DNA of 64,000 bases, from NCBI GenBank assembly GCA_951813015.1, contig CATOTG010000002.1:528101-592100 (forward strand), read 5' to 3'. The notes below the pieces were generated by a model that saw only the letters and a program-made list of their open reading frames with translations, had not been told where the DNA came from and did no database searches. This document shows, in pieces, positions 27,782-38,900 of the stretch. The stretch comes from an uncultured Thermoanaerobaculia bacterium (GTDB taxonomy: Bacteria > Acidobacteriota > Thermoanaerobaculia > Multivoradales > Multivoraceae). The position numbers and the translations under genes were made by a program. Each line of letters starts with the position of its first letter. Within the stretch, counting starts at the first letter, position 1.

Positions 27782-28771
27782 TCAGTCCCACACGCCTTCG
27801 GGGATCGGCTTCGCCTCCACCACCTCCACCGCAACCTTGTCCGGGCCCATGACGAAGAAGCTCCGCATCTCAAGCTCCGGTCGGTAGGCGATCGGCTCGA
27901 GGATCTCGACTCCCGCCGCCTTCAGCCGTTCGAACACCGGTTCGATGTCGCGGTACGAGAAGGCGAAATGGTCGATCGCCCTCCCCCGCTGAGGCGCCAG
28001 CTCGCGCAGCGGCGCCGCGCCCTCAGGCCACCACGGCGCCACCGGCTCGTAGTCGGGAATGTTGTAGACGATAAAGCTCACGTTGTCGGCCCGAAAGCCG
28101 TTCGACCAGGCGCGGTGGTCGCGGTGGAACTCGTCCCAGGTCGCAAACTCCGCTTCGGGACCGACCGGCCGCGGGTTGCCCTCGGCCGATCGCCTCGCCG
28201 GCAGTCCGAAGTGCCGCTCGTACCACGCCGCCGTCTCGTTCACGTCGACGGCGAACAGATGAACGTGGGCGAAGCGGTGATGCCCCATCGTGTTCACCTC
28301 GATCATCTCCCGGTCGGGGCCGTTCACGTAGATGACATGCCCCCGGCCCAGGCGGTAGATCGGCGTGTGGATGTCGACGCCGCGGGACACGAGCCACTTG
28401 TACTCGTTCGGCAGATCGACGCCGCCCCATCCGAAGTGCCAGATGCCGCTCTCCTGGCTGCCGTCCGGGGCCTCGTCCACCTCGTTGAAGAGGATGAAGG
28501 ATCGTTCCGTGAACACGGCGTCCGCCACACCGCGGAACTCGATCGGCAACGCGCCGAAGGTCCCGCGGTAGAAGTCGATCGAACGCTCGATATCCGTCAC
28601 GTTCAGGTGGACGTGGTGGAACCGGGCCGGTTCGAGCTCCGCCTCCGCTTCCTGGGAAGCGATCGGGCCGGCGAAGACGACGGCCTCGACCACGGCCACG
28701 ACCACGGCAACAACCCCCGGACCTGGCCACCGGCGCCGGCGCCGGTTCACCGAACCCGGCGCCCGCGTCAA
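27782..28771 (-). CDS. Secreted VOC (glyoxalase/dioxygenase-fold) family protein, TTG start
   Basis: RFHHVHLNVTDIERSIDFYRGTFG and FAHVHLFAVDVNETAAWYERHFGLP duplicated VOC modules. Confidence 0.85.
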   Translation of the reverse strand: MTRAPGSVNRRRRRWPGPGVVAVVVAVVEAVVFAGPIASQEAEAELEPARFHHVHLNVTDIERSIDFYRGTFGALPIEFRGVADAVFTERSFILFNEVDEAPDGSQESGIWHFGWGGVDLPNEYKWLVSRGVDIHTPIYRLGRGHVIYVNGPDREMIEVNTMGHHRFAHVHLFAVDVNETAAWYERHFGLPARRSAEGNPRPVGPEAEFATWDEFHRDHRAWSNGFRADNVSFIVYNIPDYEPVAPWWPEGAAPLRELAPQRGRAIDHFAFSYRDIEPVFERLKAAGVEILEPIAYRPELEMRSFFVMGPDKVAVEVVEAKPIPEGVWD

Positions 28772-29607
28772 GGAGCTCCTCCCTCCAGGAGTTCGACCAA
28801 CTCGATCTTCGTACCGTTCGGCCCTTCGATGAAGGCGATCCGGTGGCCATCGTCCAGAACCCGCGGCTCTTCGACGAACTTCACGCCGTCCGCACGCAAC
28901 CGCTCGAGCCAGGGATCGTACTCAGTAGTGTGCCAGCCGATGTGATCGACCACCGTGCCGTCGGTGCCAGTGCGCTCGCCCGGTACCTGATTGACGATCA
29001 GCCAGGTCTCGTCGCCGCGGTTGTCGTAGAGGATCGAGTGCAGCGGCGCAAGTCCCTTGAACGCGACGACCTCACCGCCGAACTGCTTCGCGTACCAGGC
29101 CGCGGTCGCCACGGCGTCGCCCGAGAACACGTGGACGTGGTGCAGTCCCGGCGCGCCGCCGTGGTCCATGTCGTCGATCACCTCGATGCGGGCGCCCCAG
29201 GGGTCCTCGCAGAAGCCGAAGGTGAAGCCGGCCGCCTCGACATGCCGCGCGGCGCCGACGACCTTGCCGCCCGCGGCCTCGCACTGCTCCAGCGTCGCCG
29301 CCACGTCGGGCACCGAGAAGCCGATGTGGTCGAGCGACGTGGCGCCGCTGCCGCTGGTCGGTTCGCCATCCCTGACTTTCAGAATGTCGTTGCCGTAGAA
29401 GACGGCGTCGAACGGACCGCTCTTGCCCAGCGTGCCACCGAAGAGATCGTTGTACCAGGTGGCCGCCGCCATCGTGTCGGGCGCGATCAGATGAACGTGA
29501 TCGAAGTCCTCCGCGAGGACGGTCGGGGCGGCCCCCGGCGCCAGACCAAGGGCCAGCACCGAAACGAGGAAACCGAAAACGGGAACTCTTCGTGAGGCGA
29601 AGCGCAT
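28768..29607 (-). CDS. Secreted VOC family protein
   Basis: Signal peptide MRFASRRVPVFGFLVSVLALGLAPGA; FDHVHLIAPDTMAAATWYNDLFGG, LHHVHVFSGDAVATAAWYAKQFGG. Confidence 0.85.
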   Translation of the reverse strand: MRFASRRVPVFGFLVSVLALGLAPGAAPTVLAEDFDHVHLIAPDTMAAATWYNDLFGGTLGKSGPFDAVFYGNDILKVRDGEPTSGSGATSLDHIGFSVPDVAATLEQCEAAGGKVVGAARHVEAAGFTFGFCEDPWGARIEVIDDMDHGGAPGLHHVHVFSGDAVATAAWYAKQFGGEVVAFKGLAPLHSILYDNRGDETWLIVNQVPGERTGTDGTVVDHIGWHTTEYDPWLERLRADGVKFVEEPRVLDDGHRIAFIEGPNGTKIELVELLEGGAP

Positions 29608-29826
29608 GCGAACGTCCTCCAGGTCTGAGGGGTCAGAAGAAGGAACCGCAACGGACCCGCGCGAATCCGCCGTCGGCTGTATGATTGGCAACGCGGCAAA
29701 GGGGCAGCGTACCAGCCCGACCGGGTACGGCCGCGAGCGATACGACCAGGAGGAAGGCTAGGGCCGTCGCGCCCATCCCATGCAGGCGGTTCGGCCGACT
29801 CCGCGACATGAGGCAGGAGTCAGAGA

Positions 29827-31014
29827 CTGAAGAGATCGGGGCCAGAGCACACCACGCGAATCGCGGCGCCGGGAGTCTTCGCGGCGCTCGTTCTGTGCGC
29901 CGTGAGCGTCGGTTGCCGCGGCATCGGCGCGGACGGCGCCGCCGGACAGACCGAAGCGTCGGGAACTGCCTCGCCATTCCGCAGCGAAACCGCTCCGACC
30001 ACGCGCGTGCGTCGCGGCGAGGTCGATGCCCTGGTGACCGCCTCCGGCTCCGTCGTCGCGCCACGTCTGACGGAACTCGGACCGGAGGTCTCGGGACGGC
30101 TCTTTGCCGTCTACTTCGACGTCGGGGATCAGGTCGCGGCGGGCGACGTCGTTCTGCAGCTCGATCCGGTCCCGTTCCGGACCAACCTTCAGCGGGCCCG
30201 CGCCGGTCTGGCCCTGGCCCAGGCCGAAGCCGCACAGGCCCTGCAGGAACTCGCAAGGGTGGAACGCCTGGCCGAGCAGGAAGTCGCTCCGCCCCAGCAC
30301 CTCGACCAGCAACGAACCCTGCTGGCGGTGGCCAAGGCCCGCGTCGAGCAGGAACTCGCCGCCATGCACAGCGCCGAGCAGGATCTGTCACGGACTGCCG
30401 TGATCAGCCCCTACGACGCCCACGTGGTCGAACGCCAGCTCCACGAGGGCGCGATCGTCGGCCCCGGTTCCGTCATCGTCACGATCCAGGAGCAGACCGG
30501 TTTCGCGGCCGAACTCGACGTACCGGCCGCGGCGGCCGCGCCGGTCCAGGTTGGCGATCCCGCCCTCCTGATCGTCGAGGGCGCCGCCGCGCCGTTCGAG
30601 TCGACGATCGCCTCGGTCAACGCCAGGATCGACCCCGACACGCGCACTTACCGGGTGCGGTCACCGGTTCCCGGCGAGATACGCGGGGCCAAGGCGGGCG
30701 CCTTCGTCCGCGCCGAGATCAGACCGAAGACCGACGGCGCGACGATCGTCGAACGGGCCGCGGTCCTCAACCGCGACGGCCGTGCTTACGTCTTCAGCGC
30801 CCAGGCCGGCCGCGCGCGTCAGATCGAAGTGACGCTCGGCGCCACCGGCGCCCGCTGGGTCGAGATCAGAAGCGGCGCCAAACCGGGCGACGCGGTGATC
30901 ACAGGCCCCCTGATCGAACGGCTCGCCGACGGCGCGCCGATCGACGCTCCCGAACCACCGCTCGCGGGCAGCGGCCCGAACTCGCCTTCCGCCGTACTCC
31001 CCAACGCGCCTTGA
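29827..31014 (+). CDS. RND efflux periplasmic adaptor subunit (start uncertain; possible CTG 29827, alternative GTG 29902)
   Basis: GEVDALVTASGSVVAPRLTELGPEVSGRLFAVYFDVGDQVAAGDVVLQLDP; lipoprotein-like leader GVFAALVLCAVSVGC upstream of the GTG. Confidence 0.8.
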   Translation: MKRSGPEHTTRIAAPGVFAALVLCAVSVGCRGIGADGAAGQTEASGTASPFRSETAPTTRVRRGEVDALVTASGSVVAPRLTELGPEVSGRLFAVYFDVGDQVAAGDVVLQLDPVPFRTNLQRARAGLALAQAEAAQALQELARVERLAEQEVAPPQHLDQQRTLLAVAKARVEQELAAMHSAEQDLSRTAVISPYDAHVVERQLHEGAIVGPGSVIVTIQEQTGFAAELDVPAAAAAPVQVGDPALLIVEGAAAPFESTIASVNARIDPDTRTYRVRSPVPGEIRGAKAGAFVRAEIRPKTDGATIVERAAVLNRDGRAYVFSAQAGRARQIEVTLGATGARWVEIRSGAKPGDAVITGPLIERLADGAPIDAPEPPLAGSGPNSPSAVLPNAP

Positions 31015-31030
31015 GGTCCCGTTCCCGCCG

Positions 31031-34000
31031 ATGCTGAACCTGCCGCTCATCTCGATTCGCAGGCCGGTCTTCGCGTTGATGCTGAACGTGGCGCTGGTCG
31101 CGCTGGGCCTGGTGTCCCTGAACCGGCTCAACGTCGACCTGAACCCGGATGTCGAGGTTCCCTTCCTCACCGTGACGACGGTCCTCGAAGGGGCGTCGCC
31201 CGAAACGGTAGAGACCGAAGTCACCGACATCCTCGAGGAGCAGATCAACACGATCGAGGGCATCCGCGACCTGAGTTCGGTCTCCTCGGAAGGAGTCTCA
31301 CAGGTCTTCGTCGAGTTCGAGACGAGCTACGACGTGGACATCAAGGCGCAGCAGGTGCGCGAGAAGGTCGCGCCCGTGCGCGCGGACCTGCCGCTCGACG
31401 CCGAGGATCCGGTGGTCACCCAGCTCGACCCGGACGCGACGCCCATCCTGTCGGTCATGCTGGGCGGCCCGGTATCTGTCCGCGAACTGTCCGAGATCGC
31501 GGAGAACATGGTCAAGGACCGCCTCGAGCGCCTGCCCGGCGTCGGCAGCATCGAGATCATCGGCTCGCGCCGCCGCGAGGTGCGGATCTGGCTCGACCCC
31601 GTGCGGCTCGCCGGCTACGGACTGTCGATCGACGATGTCCGCTCCGCCCTCCTGCTGGAAAACGCCGAAACCGCCGGCGGGCGCGTCGAGGGTCGCGAAC
31701 GGGAGTGGACCGTGACGACTTCGGGCCGGGTCAAACGGGTCGAGGACTTCGGCGCCCTGATCGCCGCCGAACGCGGAGGCCGGCTGGTCTACCTCCGCGA
31801 CGTGGCCAAGATCGAGGACGGACTGGCGGAGGAGCGGTCCCTCGCCCGCTTCAACGGTCAACGAGGGGTCTCGCTCGAACTGAGGCGGCGAAGCGGCGCG
31901 AACACCGTCTCCGTCGCCGAGGCCGTCCGTGCCGAAGTCGAAGCGCTACGCCCGAACCTGGCGCCCGGCACGCAGGTCCTGATCACCCGCGACATGGCGG
32001 TGTTCATCGAGGACTCGATCTACTCCGTGTTCTCCAACATGTTCTGGGGCGGCCTCCTCGTGGTCGCAGTCGTCCTCCTGTTCCTTCGCAACCCGAGGTC
32101 GACCCTGATCTCCGCGCTCGCGATCCCCTCCTCCGTGATCGCCTCCTTCACCTTCTTCTACCTGGCCGGCTTCACCCTGAACGTGATGACGCTGATGGCT
32201 CTCTCCCTGGCGGTCGGCGTCGTGATCGACGACGCGATCGTCGTCCTGGAGGTGATCTACCGCCGAATCGAGCAAGGCCTGGGGCGTCGCGAGGCGGCAG
32301 AGGAGGGCGCCAGCCAGGTGACGCTGGCCGTCATCTCGACCACCCTCGCCCTGTGCGCGGTGTTCGTGCCGATCGCCTTTCTGACCGGCACGGTCGGACA
32401 GTGGTTCTACGAGTTCGGCATGGTCATGGCGATCGCCGTCTGCGTGTCGAGCGTGTTCGCGCTGACCCTCACCCCGATGCTCGGCAGCCGTGTGCTCACG
32501 GCGAGCCAGGGAAGGGACCCGGTAAGCCGCGGCCTGGGCCGGGCCCTCGACGGCCTGGACCGCTTCTACCAGACGGTTCTCCGTCGTGCCCTCGCCCACC
32601 GCCTGATCACCCTGATCGTCGCGGTGGCGGCGATGTCAGGCGGTGTCCTGGTCGCCCGTACGCTGCCGTTCAACCTGTTCGTGGCCGAGGATCGCAGCGA
32701 GTTCAACGTGGACCTGAAGATGCCGATCGGCACACCCCTGGCCGTCACCTCGGAGGCGGCGCGTCGCGTCGACCAGGTGCTCGAAGCCGACCCGGAGGTC
32801 CGGAACCGCTTCGCGACGATCGGCGGCGGCAGCCGGAAGGAGCCCCACCGCGCTTCGATCTACGTCCAGTTGACGAACAAGCGGGAGCGCGACCTCAGCC
32901 AGGCGGCAATCATGGACCGGGTCCGGGGGCAACTGCTGGTGCGGGTTCCCCAAGCCGAGGAGATCGCCGTATCGCCGATCAACTGGATCGCCGGCAGCGA
33001 CGACCAGTTGGGGGCGCGCGCCGTGACCTACAGCCTGCGGGGGCCGTCGATGGAGGAGCTCGAGTTCTACTCGGAGCGGCTGGTGAGGCTGATGCGATCC
33101 GACCCCGCCTTCGTCGACGTCGGAACGAGTTGGGAGACCGGCAAGCCCGAGATCGAGATTGACGTGGACCGCGACCGCGCCGCCGACCTCGGGGTGCAGG
33201 CGACGGTTATCGGCCGCACGATCCGCACCCTGCTCGCGGGCGAGGAACTGGGCTCCTTCGAAGAGGGCGGGGAACGCTACGACGTCCGGGTCCAGGTCCT
33301 GCCCGAGTACCGGGGACACTCCGGAGAAGCTGGACCTGATCCAGATCCGCACCGCCTCCGGTCAACTGACCCCGATCACCAACGTCGCCGACATCCGGCT
33401 CGGCGAAGGCGCGGTCCAGATCAGCCGGCGGAACCGCGCCCGGGAAATCACGATTGCGGCGAACGCCGCGGAGGGAACAGCGCAGTCCGAACTGGCCGCC
33501 CGGGTCGAGGAGTACGGCCGGCAGATCGGCCTCGCGGCGCCGAACGAGCTCGTGCCCAGCGGCATGACCGTCGTCATGCGGGAGACGGGCTTCTCGCTGC
33601 TCTTCGCTTTCGTGCTGGCCATCGCCGCCATCTACATGGTGCTGGCGTCACTCTTCAACTCCCTCGTCCACCCGGTCACGATCATGATGTCGGCGCCCCT
33701 CTCCTTCATCATCGGCGCCTTCCTGGCCCTGAAGCTCTCGGGCAAGCCGCTCGACATGATGAGCGGCATCGGCCTGCTGGTACTGATGGGGCTGGTGATG
33801 AAGAACGGCATCCTGCTGATCGACTACATCAACCGGCTCCGCCAGGACGGGCGCTCGCGCCAGGAGGCCATTCTCGAGGCCGGGCCGGCGCGCCTGCGGC
33901 CGGTGCTGATGACTGCGCTTTCCCTGATCTGCGGCCTGCTCCCGGTTGCGTTCTCCACCGCTTCCGGCTCGGAGGCCCGAGCGGCGATCGCGGTGCTGAC

Positions 34001-34211
34001 GATGGGCGGCATGGCCACCTCCACCCTGCTCACCCTGCTCGTCGTGCCCGTGATCTACGACCTCGTGGACCGCGCGGTCGAGAAGGCAACCGCTTGGAGC
34101 CACGTCTCGTGGGAGTGGCTCGTGAATCTCGGCCGGCAACCCGCCGCTTTGCCTGCCCGCGTCACCCGGCCGCGGCGACGTCGGCGCCGGCGGAAGCGAC
34201 AGCGCCGCTAG
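31031..34211 (+). CDS. RND efflux transporter permease, interrupted by a frameshift near 33312-33315
   Basis: Frame 1 codes up to VRVQVLPEYRG; frame 3 continues DTPEKLDLIQIRTASGQLTPI...PARLRPVLMTALSLICGLLPVAF to 34211. Confidence 0.88.
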
Positions 34212-35077
34212 GGCCAGGAGGCCGCAGGCGGCGCCGCATGCACCGGCGCGCCGCGGAGCGCAACGGACCTGCAGGCAGCGAACAGCGCCGGAACGAAGAG
34301 GTCCGGTCGTGCCACGCAGGCGTAGTGATCGGCATCCACCGGGTGGACCGAGGCGCCGGGAATCTGCGCTGCCATCAGCGCCTGGTACTTGGGTGGAATG
34401 TGCCCGTCCTGCTCCGTCAGAACCACGGCGGCGGGCACGTCGACCTGACCGAGCCACGGCATCGAGTCGAACCGGCCGAGCGCCGCGGCGGCCTCGATCA
34501 CGGAGACCGGATCGGTCGGTCCGACCTGCTCCTTCACGGTCTGCTGAAGAACGGGATCCTGAACGTTCGCGAGCATTCGTTCGCCCACGCTGGCCCATAG
34601 CGTCTGAGGCGCCACCCGCGCCGCAAGCGACAGCAGGGGACCCAGCGTGGACGCGGCGCGCTCCGCCCGCGGGCCGCCGAAGCGGGCGCCCGTAGCGCAG
34701 AGCACGAGACCCGTGGTCCGTTCCGGATGGCGGCGCCAGAACAACTGCGCCACCGCGCCGCCCATCGAGTAGCCGACCGGGATCACCCGCTCCACGCCCA
34801 GGCGGTCGGCCAGCGCCGCCGCGTCGTCGGCGCAGTCCTCGAGCTTGAAGGCGCCGATCCGACGGATGCCGCGGCCATGGCCGCGATGGTCGAGGGCGAT
34901 GACCCGGAATCCGCGAGCGAGAGTCGCGAAGCTGGTGGCCCAGTTCAACAGCCCGGTGGCCGCCAGACCGTGCATGAGCAACAGAACCGGCGCCCCGGGC
35001 GGGCCTGCGACCTCATGCACCCAGGTGGCGCCACGGCCGGTCAGATCGACGCGGCGGCCTTTCAGTGCTGTCTCCAC
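34208..35077 (-). CDS. Alpha/beta hydrolase
   Basis: PVLLLMHGLAATGLLNW, VIALDHRGHGRG, VIPVGYSMGGAVAQLFWRRHPERT nucleophile elbow. Confidence 0.9.
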   Translation of the reverse strand: METALKGRRVDLTGRGATWVHEVAGPPGAPVLLLMHGLAATGLLNWATSFATLARGFRVIALDHRGHGRGIRRIGAFKLEDCADDAAALADRLGVERVIPVGYSMGGAVAQLFWRRHPERTTGLVLCATGARFGGPRAERAASTLGPLLSLAARVAPQTLWASVGERMLANVQDPVLQQTVKEQVGPTDPVSVIEAAAALGRFDSMPWLGQVDVPAAVVLTEQDGHIPPKYQALMAAQIPGASVHPVDADHYACVARPDLFVPALFAACRSVALRGAPVHAAPPAASWP

Positions 35078-35089
35078 GCCGCGCCGCCC

Positions 35090-35695
35090 TCAGGCGTACC
35101 GCCCGGTCTGCCGGATGCGCGCGTACACGTCGTCGACGACCCAATGGAAGAGGCTCACATGGACGCTCTCGACCATCGCCATGTCGTCCAGGTCGACGTG
35201 GACGCCGTCCTGCTGGAGCTCCTTCAGCCGGCCGCCGTTGAACCCGGTCACACCGAAGGTGCGGAGTCCATGGCGGTTCGCCCAGTCCACCGCCGCCAGA
35301 ACGTTCGGGCTGTTGCCCGAACCGCTGAAGGCGATCAACGCGTCGCCGCCCATCGCCGCGCTCATCAACTGCTGGACGAAGACCTGCTCGTAGTCCAGGT
35401 CGTTCGCGACCGCGGTGATCCACGGCACGTTGTCGGTCAGGCTGACCACCCGCAGCCGCTTGTGCGATTCGTCCCGCAAGCTGTCCGCCGCGACCGTGCC
35501 CTTGCCCAGATCAACGCTGAGGTGGCTCGCAGCCGCTGCCGAACCGCCATTCCCGATCAGGTAGAGCGTGCTCCCCCGGGTCCGGACGTCGAACACGAAG
35601 TCCGCCCATCGCTCAACCGCCGCCGCGTCCACCCGGGCCAGTTCGACGCGAAGACAGTCGAGGTACGCCTTGGCGTCAAGCGTCGTGCCGAGCAT
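35090..35695 (-). CDS. SIS-domain protein (GmhA/DiaA-like phosphosugar isomerase family)
   Basis: LYLIGNGGSAAAASHLSVDLGKG, GDALIAFSGSGNSPNVLAAVDWANRHGLRTFGVTGFNGG. Confidence 0.88.
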   Translation of the reverse strand: MLGTTLDAKAYLDCLRVELARVDAAAVERWADFVFDVRTRGSTLYLIGNGGSAAAASHLSVDLGKGTVAADSLRDESHKRLRVVSLTDNVPWITAVANDLDYEQVFVQQLMSAAMGGDALIAFSGSGNSPNVLAAVDWANRHGLRTFGVTGFNGGRLKELQQDGVHVDLDDMAMVESVHVSLFHWVVDDVYARIRQTGRYA

Positions 35696-35732
35696 GGAGG
35701 CATCGTAACCGAGAGGATGGGAGGCGGCTCGG

Positions 35733-35879
35733 TCAGTACGGCTCGCGCGTCACGCGGTCTGCCGGCACCTGGCAAATGCGGCCCATCCGGTGGACGCCGG
35801 CCTGGGGATGGGTCCAGTGCAGTTCGTCGCCCTCCATCCAGCGCTTGACGCGGATCCAGGGAATCCCGTAGCCGTCCAT
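35733..35879 (-). CDS. Small ORF, 48 aa, unknown function
   Basis: MDGYGIPWIRVKRWMEGDELHWTHPQAGVHRMGRICQVPADRVTREPY; W/H/M-rich composition unlike the Arg/Ala-rich shadow ORFs. Confidence 0.35.
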   Translation of the reverse strand: MDGYGIPWIRVKRWMEGDELHWTHPQAGVHRMGRICQVPADRVTREPY

Positions 35880-35993
35880 CTCGAGCGCCCCGTCCCGGTG
35901 CGGCTTGAGACGGGGAGCGGCGACCGCGCGAGCGCGTAGGATAGCGGCCCTTCCGAGCAGAGGGGCCCTTCCGGCCCGGAGGAACAAAGGCCG

Positions 35994-38900
35994 ATGAAGT
36001 TGCTGATCGCCAACCGCGGCGAGATCGCGGTCCGCATCGCCCGCGCCGCGGCGGAACTCGACATCCCGTCCGTGGCGGTGTACTCCGAGGACGACGCCGC
36101 GTCGCTCCACGTCCGCAGGGCGGATGAAGCGGCGGCGCTCAAGGGCTCTGGCCCCGCCGCCTACCTCGACGGCGAGCAACTGCTGCGGGCCGCCGTCGAG
36201 CACGGATGCGACGCGGTTCATCCGGGCTACGGCTTCCTGAGCGAGAACGCCGGTTTCGCCCGCGCCTGCATCGACCTGGGCCTTCGGTTCGTCGGGCCGA
36301 CCCCGGAAGCCCTGGCGTTGTTCGGCGACAAGGCGCGGGCGCGGGCCCTCGCGCAGCAGCAGGGCGTTCCGGTCGTCCCCGGGGTGTCCGAACCGGTCAC
36401 GCTGGACCAGGCGCACGCGTTCATGGACGACTTGCCCCCGGGCTCCTCGATGCTGATCAAGGCGGTCGGGGGCGGCGGTGGCCGCGGCATGCGGATCGTG
36501 ACCCGCGAAGACGAACTCGAGGATGCGTACAGCCGGGCGGTTTCCGAAGCCGGCGCCGCATTCGACAACGATCGCGTCTTCGTCGAGGAGCTGCTCACGG
36601 CGGTGCGCCACGTGGAGGTCCAGATCGCCGGCGACGAGAGTGGAACCGTCGTCCACTTCGGCGACCGCGACTGCAGCTTCCAGCGGCGCCACCAGAAGCT
36701 GATCGAGATCGCGCCCGCGCCCTGCCTGGCGCCTGCGCTGCGCGACGCGATCCGTGAGGCGGCGCTCGCCCTGGCCTCCGCCGCGGCCTACCGCAACCTC
36801 GGCACCTTCGAGTTCCTGGTCGAGACCCGCGACGGACAGGGTTCGGCGCCGCGGTTCTTCTTCATCGAGGCGAACGCGCGCCTGCAGGTCGAGCACACGG
36901 TGACCGAGGAGGTCTTCGGCGTCGACCTCGTCCACCTCCAGCTCGAACTCGCCCGGGGCCGCCTGCTGGCCGACCTCGGCTTCACGCCGAACAACGGCAC
37001 AAAACCGCGCGGCACTGCCGTGCAAGCCCGGGTCAACATGGAGAAGATGGCTGCCGACGGCGCCGTCTTGCCGACGGGCGGCCTTCTCACCGTCTTCGAG
37101 CCCCCCGGCGGACCCGGACTGCGCACGGACACCTTCGGCTACACGGGCTACCGGACGAATCCCCGTTTCGACTCCCTGCTGGCCAAGGTCGTGGGCCGCG
37201 TGCCGCAGGCGGACCACGGCGCCGCCCTGGACCGGACCGCCCGCGCACTGGGCGACTTCCGGATCGAGGGCATCGAAACGAACGCTTCCTTCCTGCGCGC
37301 GCTGCTCGCGCGTGCCGAGGCCGGGACCTGGAACGTCCACACCCGCTTCGTCGACGAGCGGCTGGCCGAACTCGTCGAGGCCGCGGCCGCATTCGGGGAC
37401 CCCGCCTCCCGGCAAGGCGCCGCGGGTGCGGAGCCCGGCCTGGCCGGCGTGAAGGTCGACGCCCTCGACCCGCTCGCCGTGCTGGATCACGGCAAGTCGG
37501 GCGCACCCGCGGTCAGCCTGCCGGCCGCGGCGCCGCCTCCGGTCGAACAGGCGCCGGTCCCGGACGGACTCACCGCCGTGCGCGCCCCGATGCAGGGGAC
37601 CGTCCTCGGTCACCAGGCCGAAGTCGGCCAGGAGGTCGCCGCCGGCCAGATCCTCTTCATCATGGAGGCGATGAAGATGGAGCACGAGATCCACACGGAG
37701 GTTGGCGGCGTGCTCCGCGACCTCCGAGCCGCCGTCGGCGACGCGGTCTGGGAGGGCCACGTCCTGGCGTTGATCGAGGAGCGGGACATCGAGGTCTCGG
37801 GCGACAAGCAGGAAGCCGAGATCGACCTCGACGCGGTACGACCCGACCTCGCCGAAGTGCTCGAGCGTCACCGCGTAACGCTCGACGAGGCCCGGCCCGA
37901 CGCGATCCGGAAGCGGCGCAAGACGAAGCAGCGCACGGCGCGCGAGAACATCGACCAGTTGTGCGACGAGGGCAGCTTCGTCGAGCACGGTCAGTTGGTG
38001 CTCACCCCCGGCACCGGCCTCCCGAAGGAAGAGATCATCCGCAAGTTCCCGACCGACGGGATGGTCACCGGCGTCGGTTCGATCAACGGCGATCTCTTCC
38101 CTGACGATCGCAACCGCTGCGTTGTGATGGCCTACGACTACACCGTGCTCGCCGGCACCCAGGGGGCCCTCAACCATCCGAAGACGGACCGCATGGTCGA
38201 GCTGGCCCACCGCTGGAAGCGGCCGGTCGTCCTGTTCGCCGAAGGCGGAGGCGGCCGCGCCGGCACCGGCGGCAAGCGCAAGGGCGGCGCCTCGACCACC
38301 AAGGCGGGCCAGGGCCGCAGCGACGAGACGTACCGGCCCCTCGACACGCCGACCTTCACCTCCTTCGCGCGGCTCTCCGGCCTGGCGCCGATCGTCGGCA
38401 TCACTTCACGCTTCTGCTTCGCCGGCAACGCGGCGCTGCTCGGCTGTTGCGACGTGATCATCGCCACCGCCGACTCGAGCATCGGGATGGGCGGCCCGGC
38501 GCTGATCGAGGGCGGCGGCCTGGGCGTGTTCCGGCCGGAGGAAGTCGGTCCGATGGATGTGCAGACGCCGAACGGAGTCGTCGATATCGCGGTCGAGGAC
38601 GAGATCGAGGCGGTCTCCACAGCACAGCAGTACCTGTCGTACTTTCAGGGCCGGGTCGACGACTGGGACTGCCCCGACCAACGACTCCTGCGCCGGATCG
38701 TGCCCGAGAACCGCCTGCGCGTGTACGCCATCCGCGACGTGATCCACACGTTGGCCGACACCGGCAGCGTGCTGGAGCTGCGGCCCGAATTCGGCCTCGG
38801 CATGGTCACCGCTCTGGTCCGGATCGAAGGGCGGCCGGTGGGCGTGCTCGCCAACAACCCGGAGTTCCTCTCCGGCGCCATCGACAGCGACGGCTCCGAC

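Noticed and set aside
25960-28945. Rest of the 1055-aa + strand ORF beginning inside the NUDIX gene
   Set aside because: Antisense to the cytochrome c and VOC genes; no recognisable motifs.
35880-38210. Long minus-strand ORF (825 aa) antisense to the carboxylase
   Set aside because: Composition of a complementary reading frame; only its last 48 codons, outside the carboxylase, are kept as a tentative small ORF.
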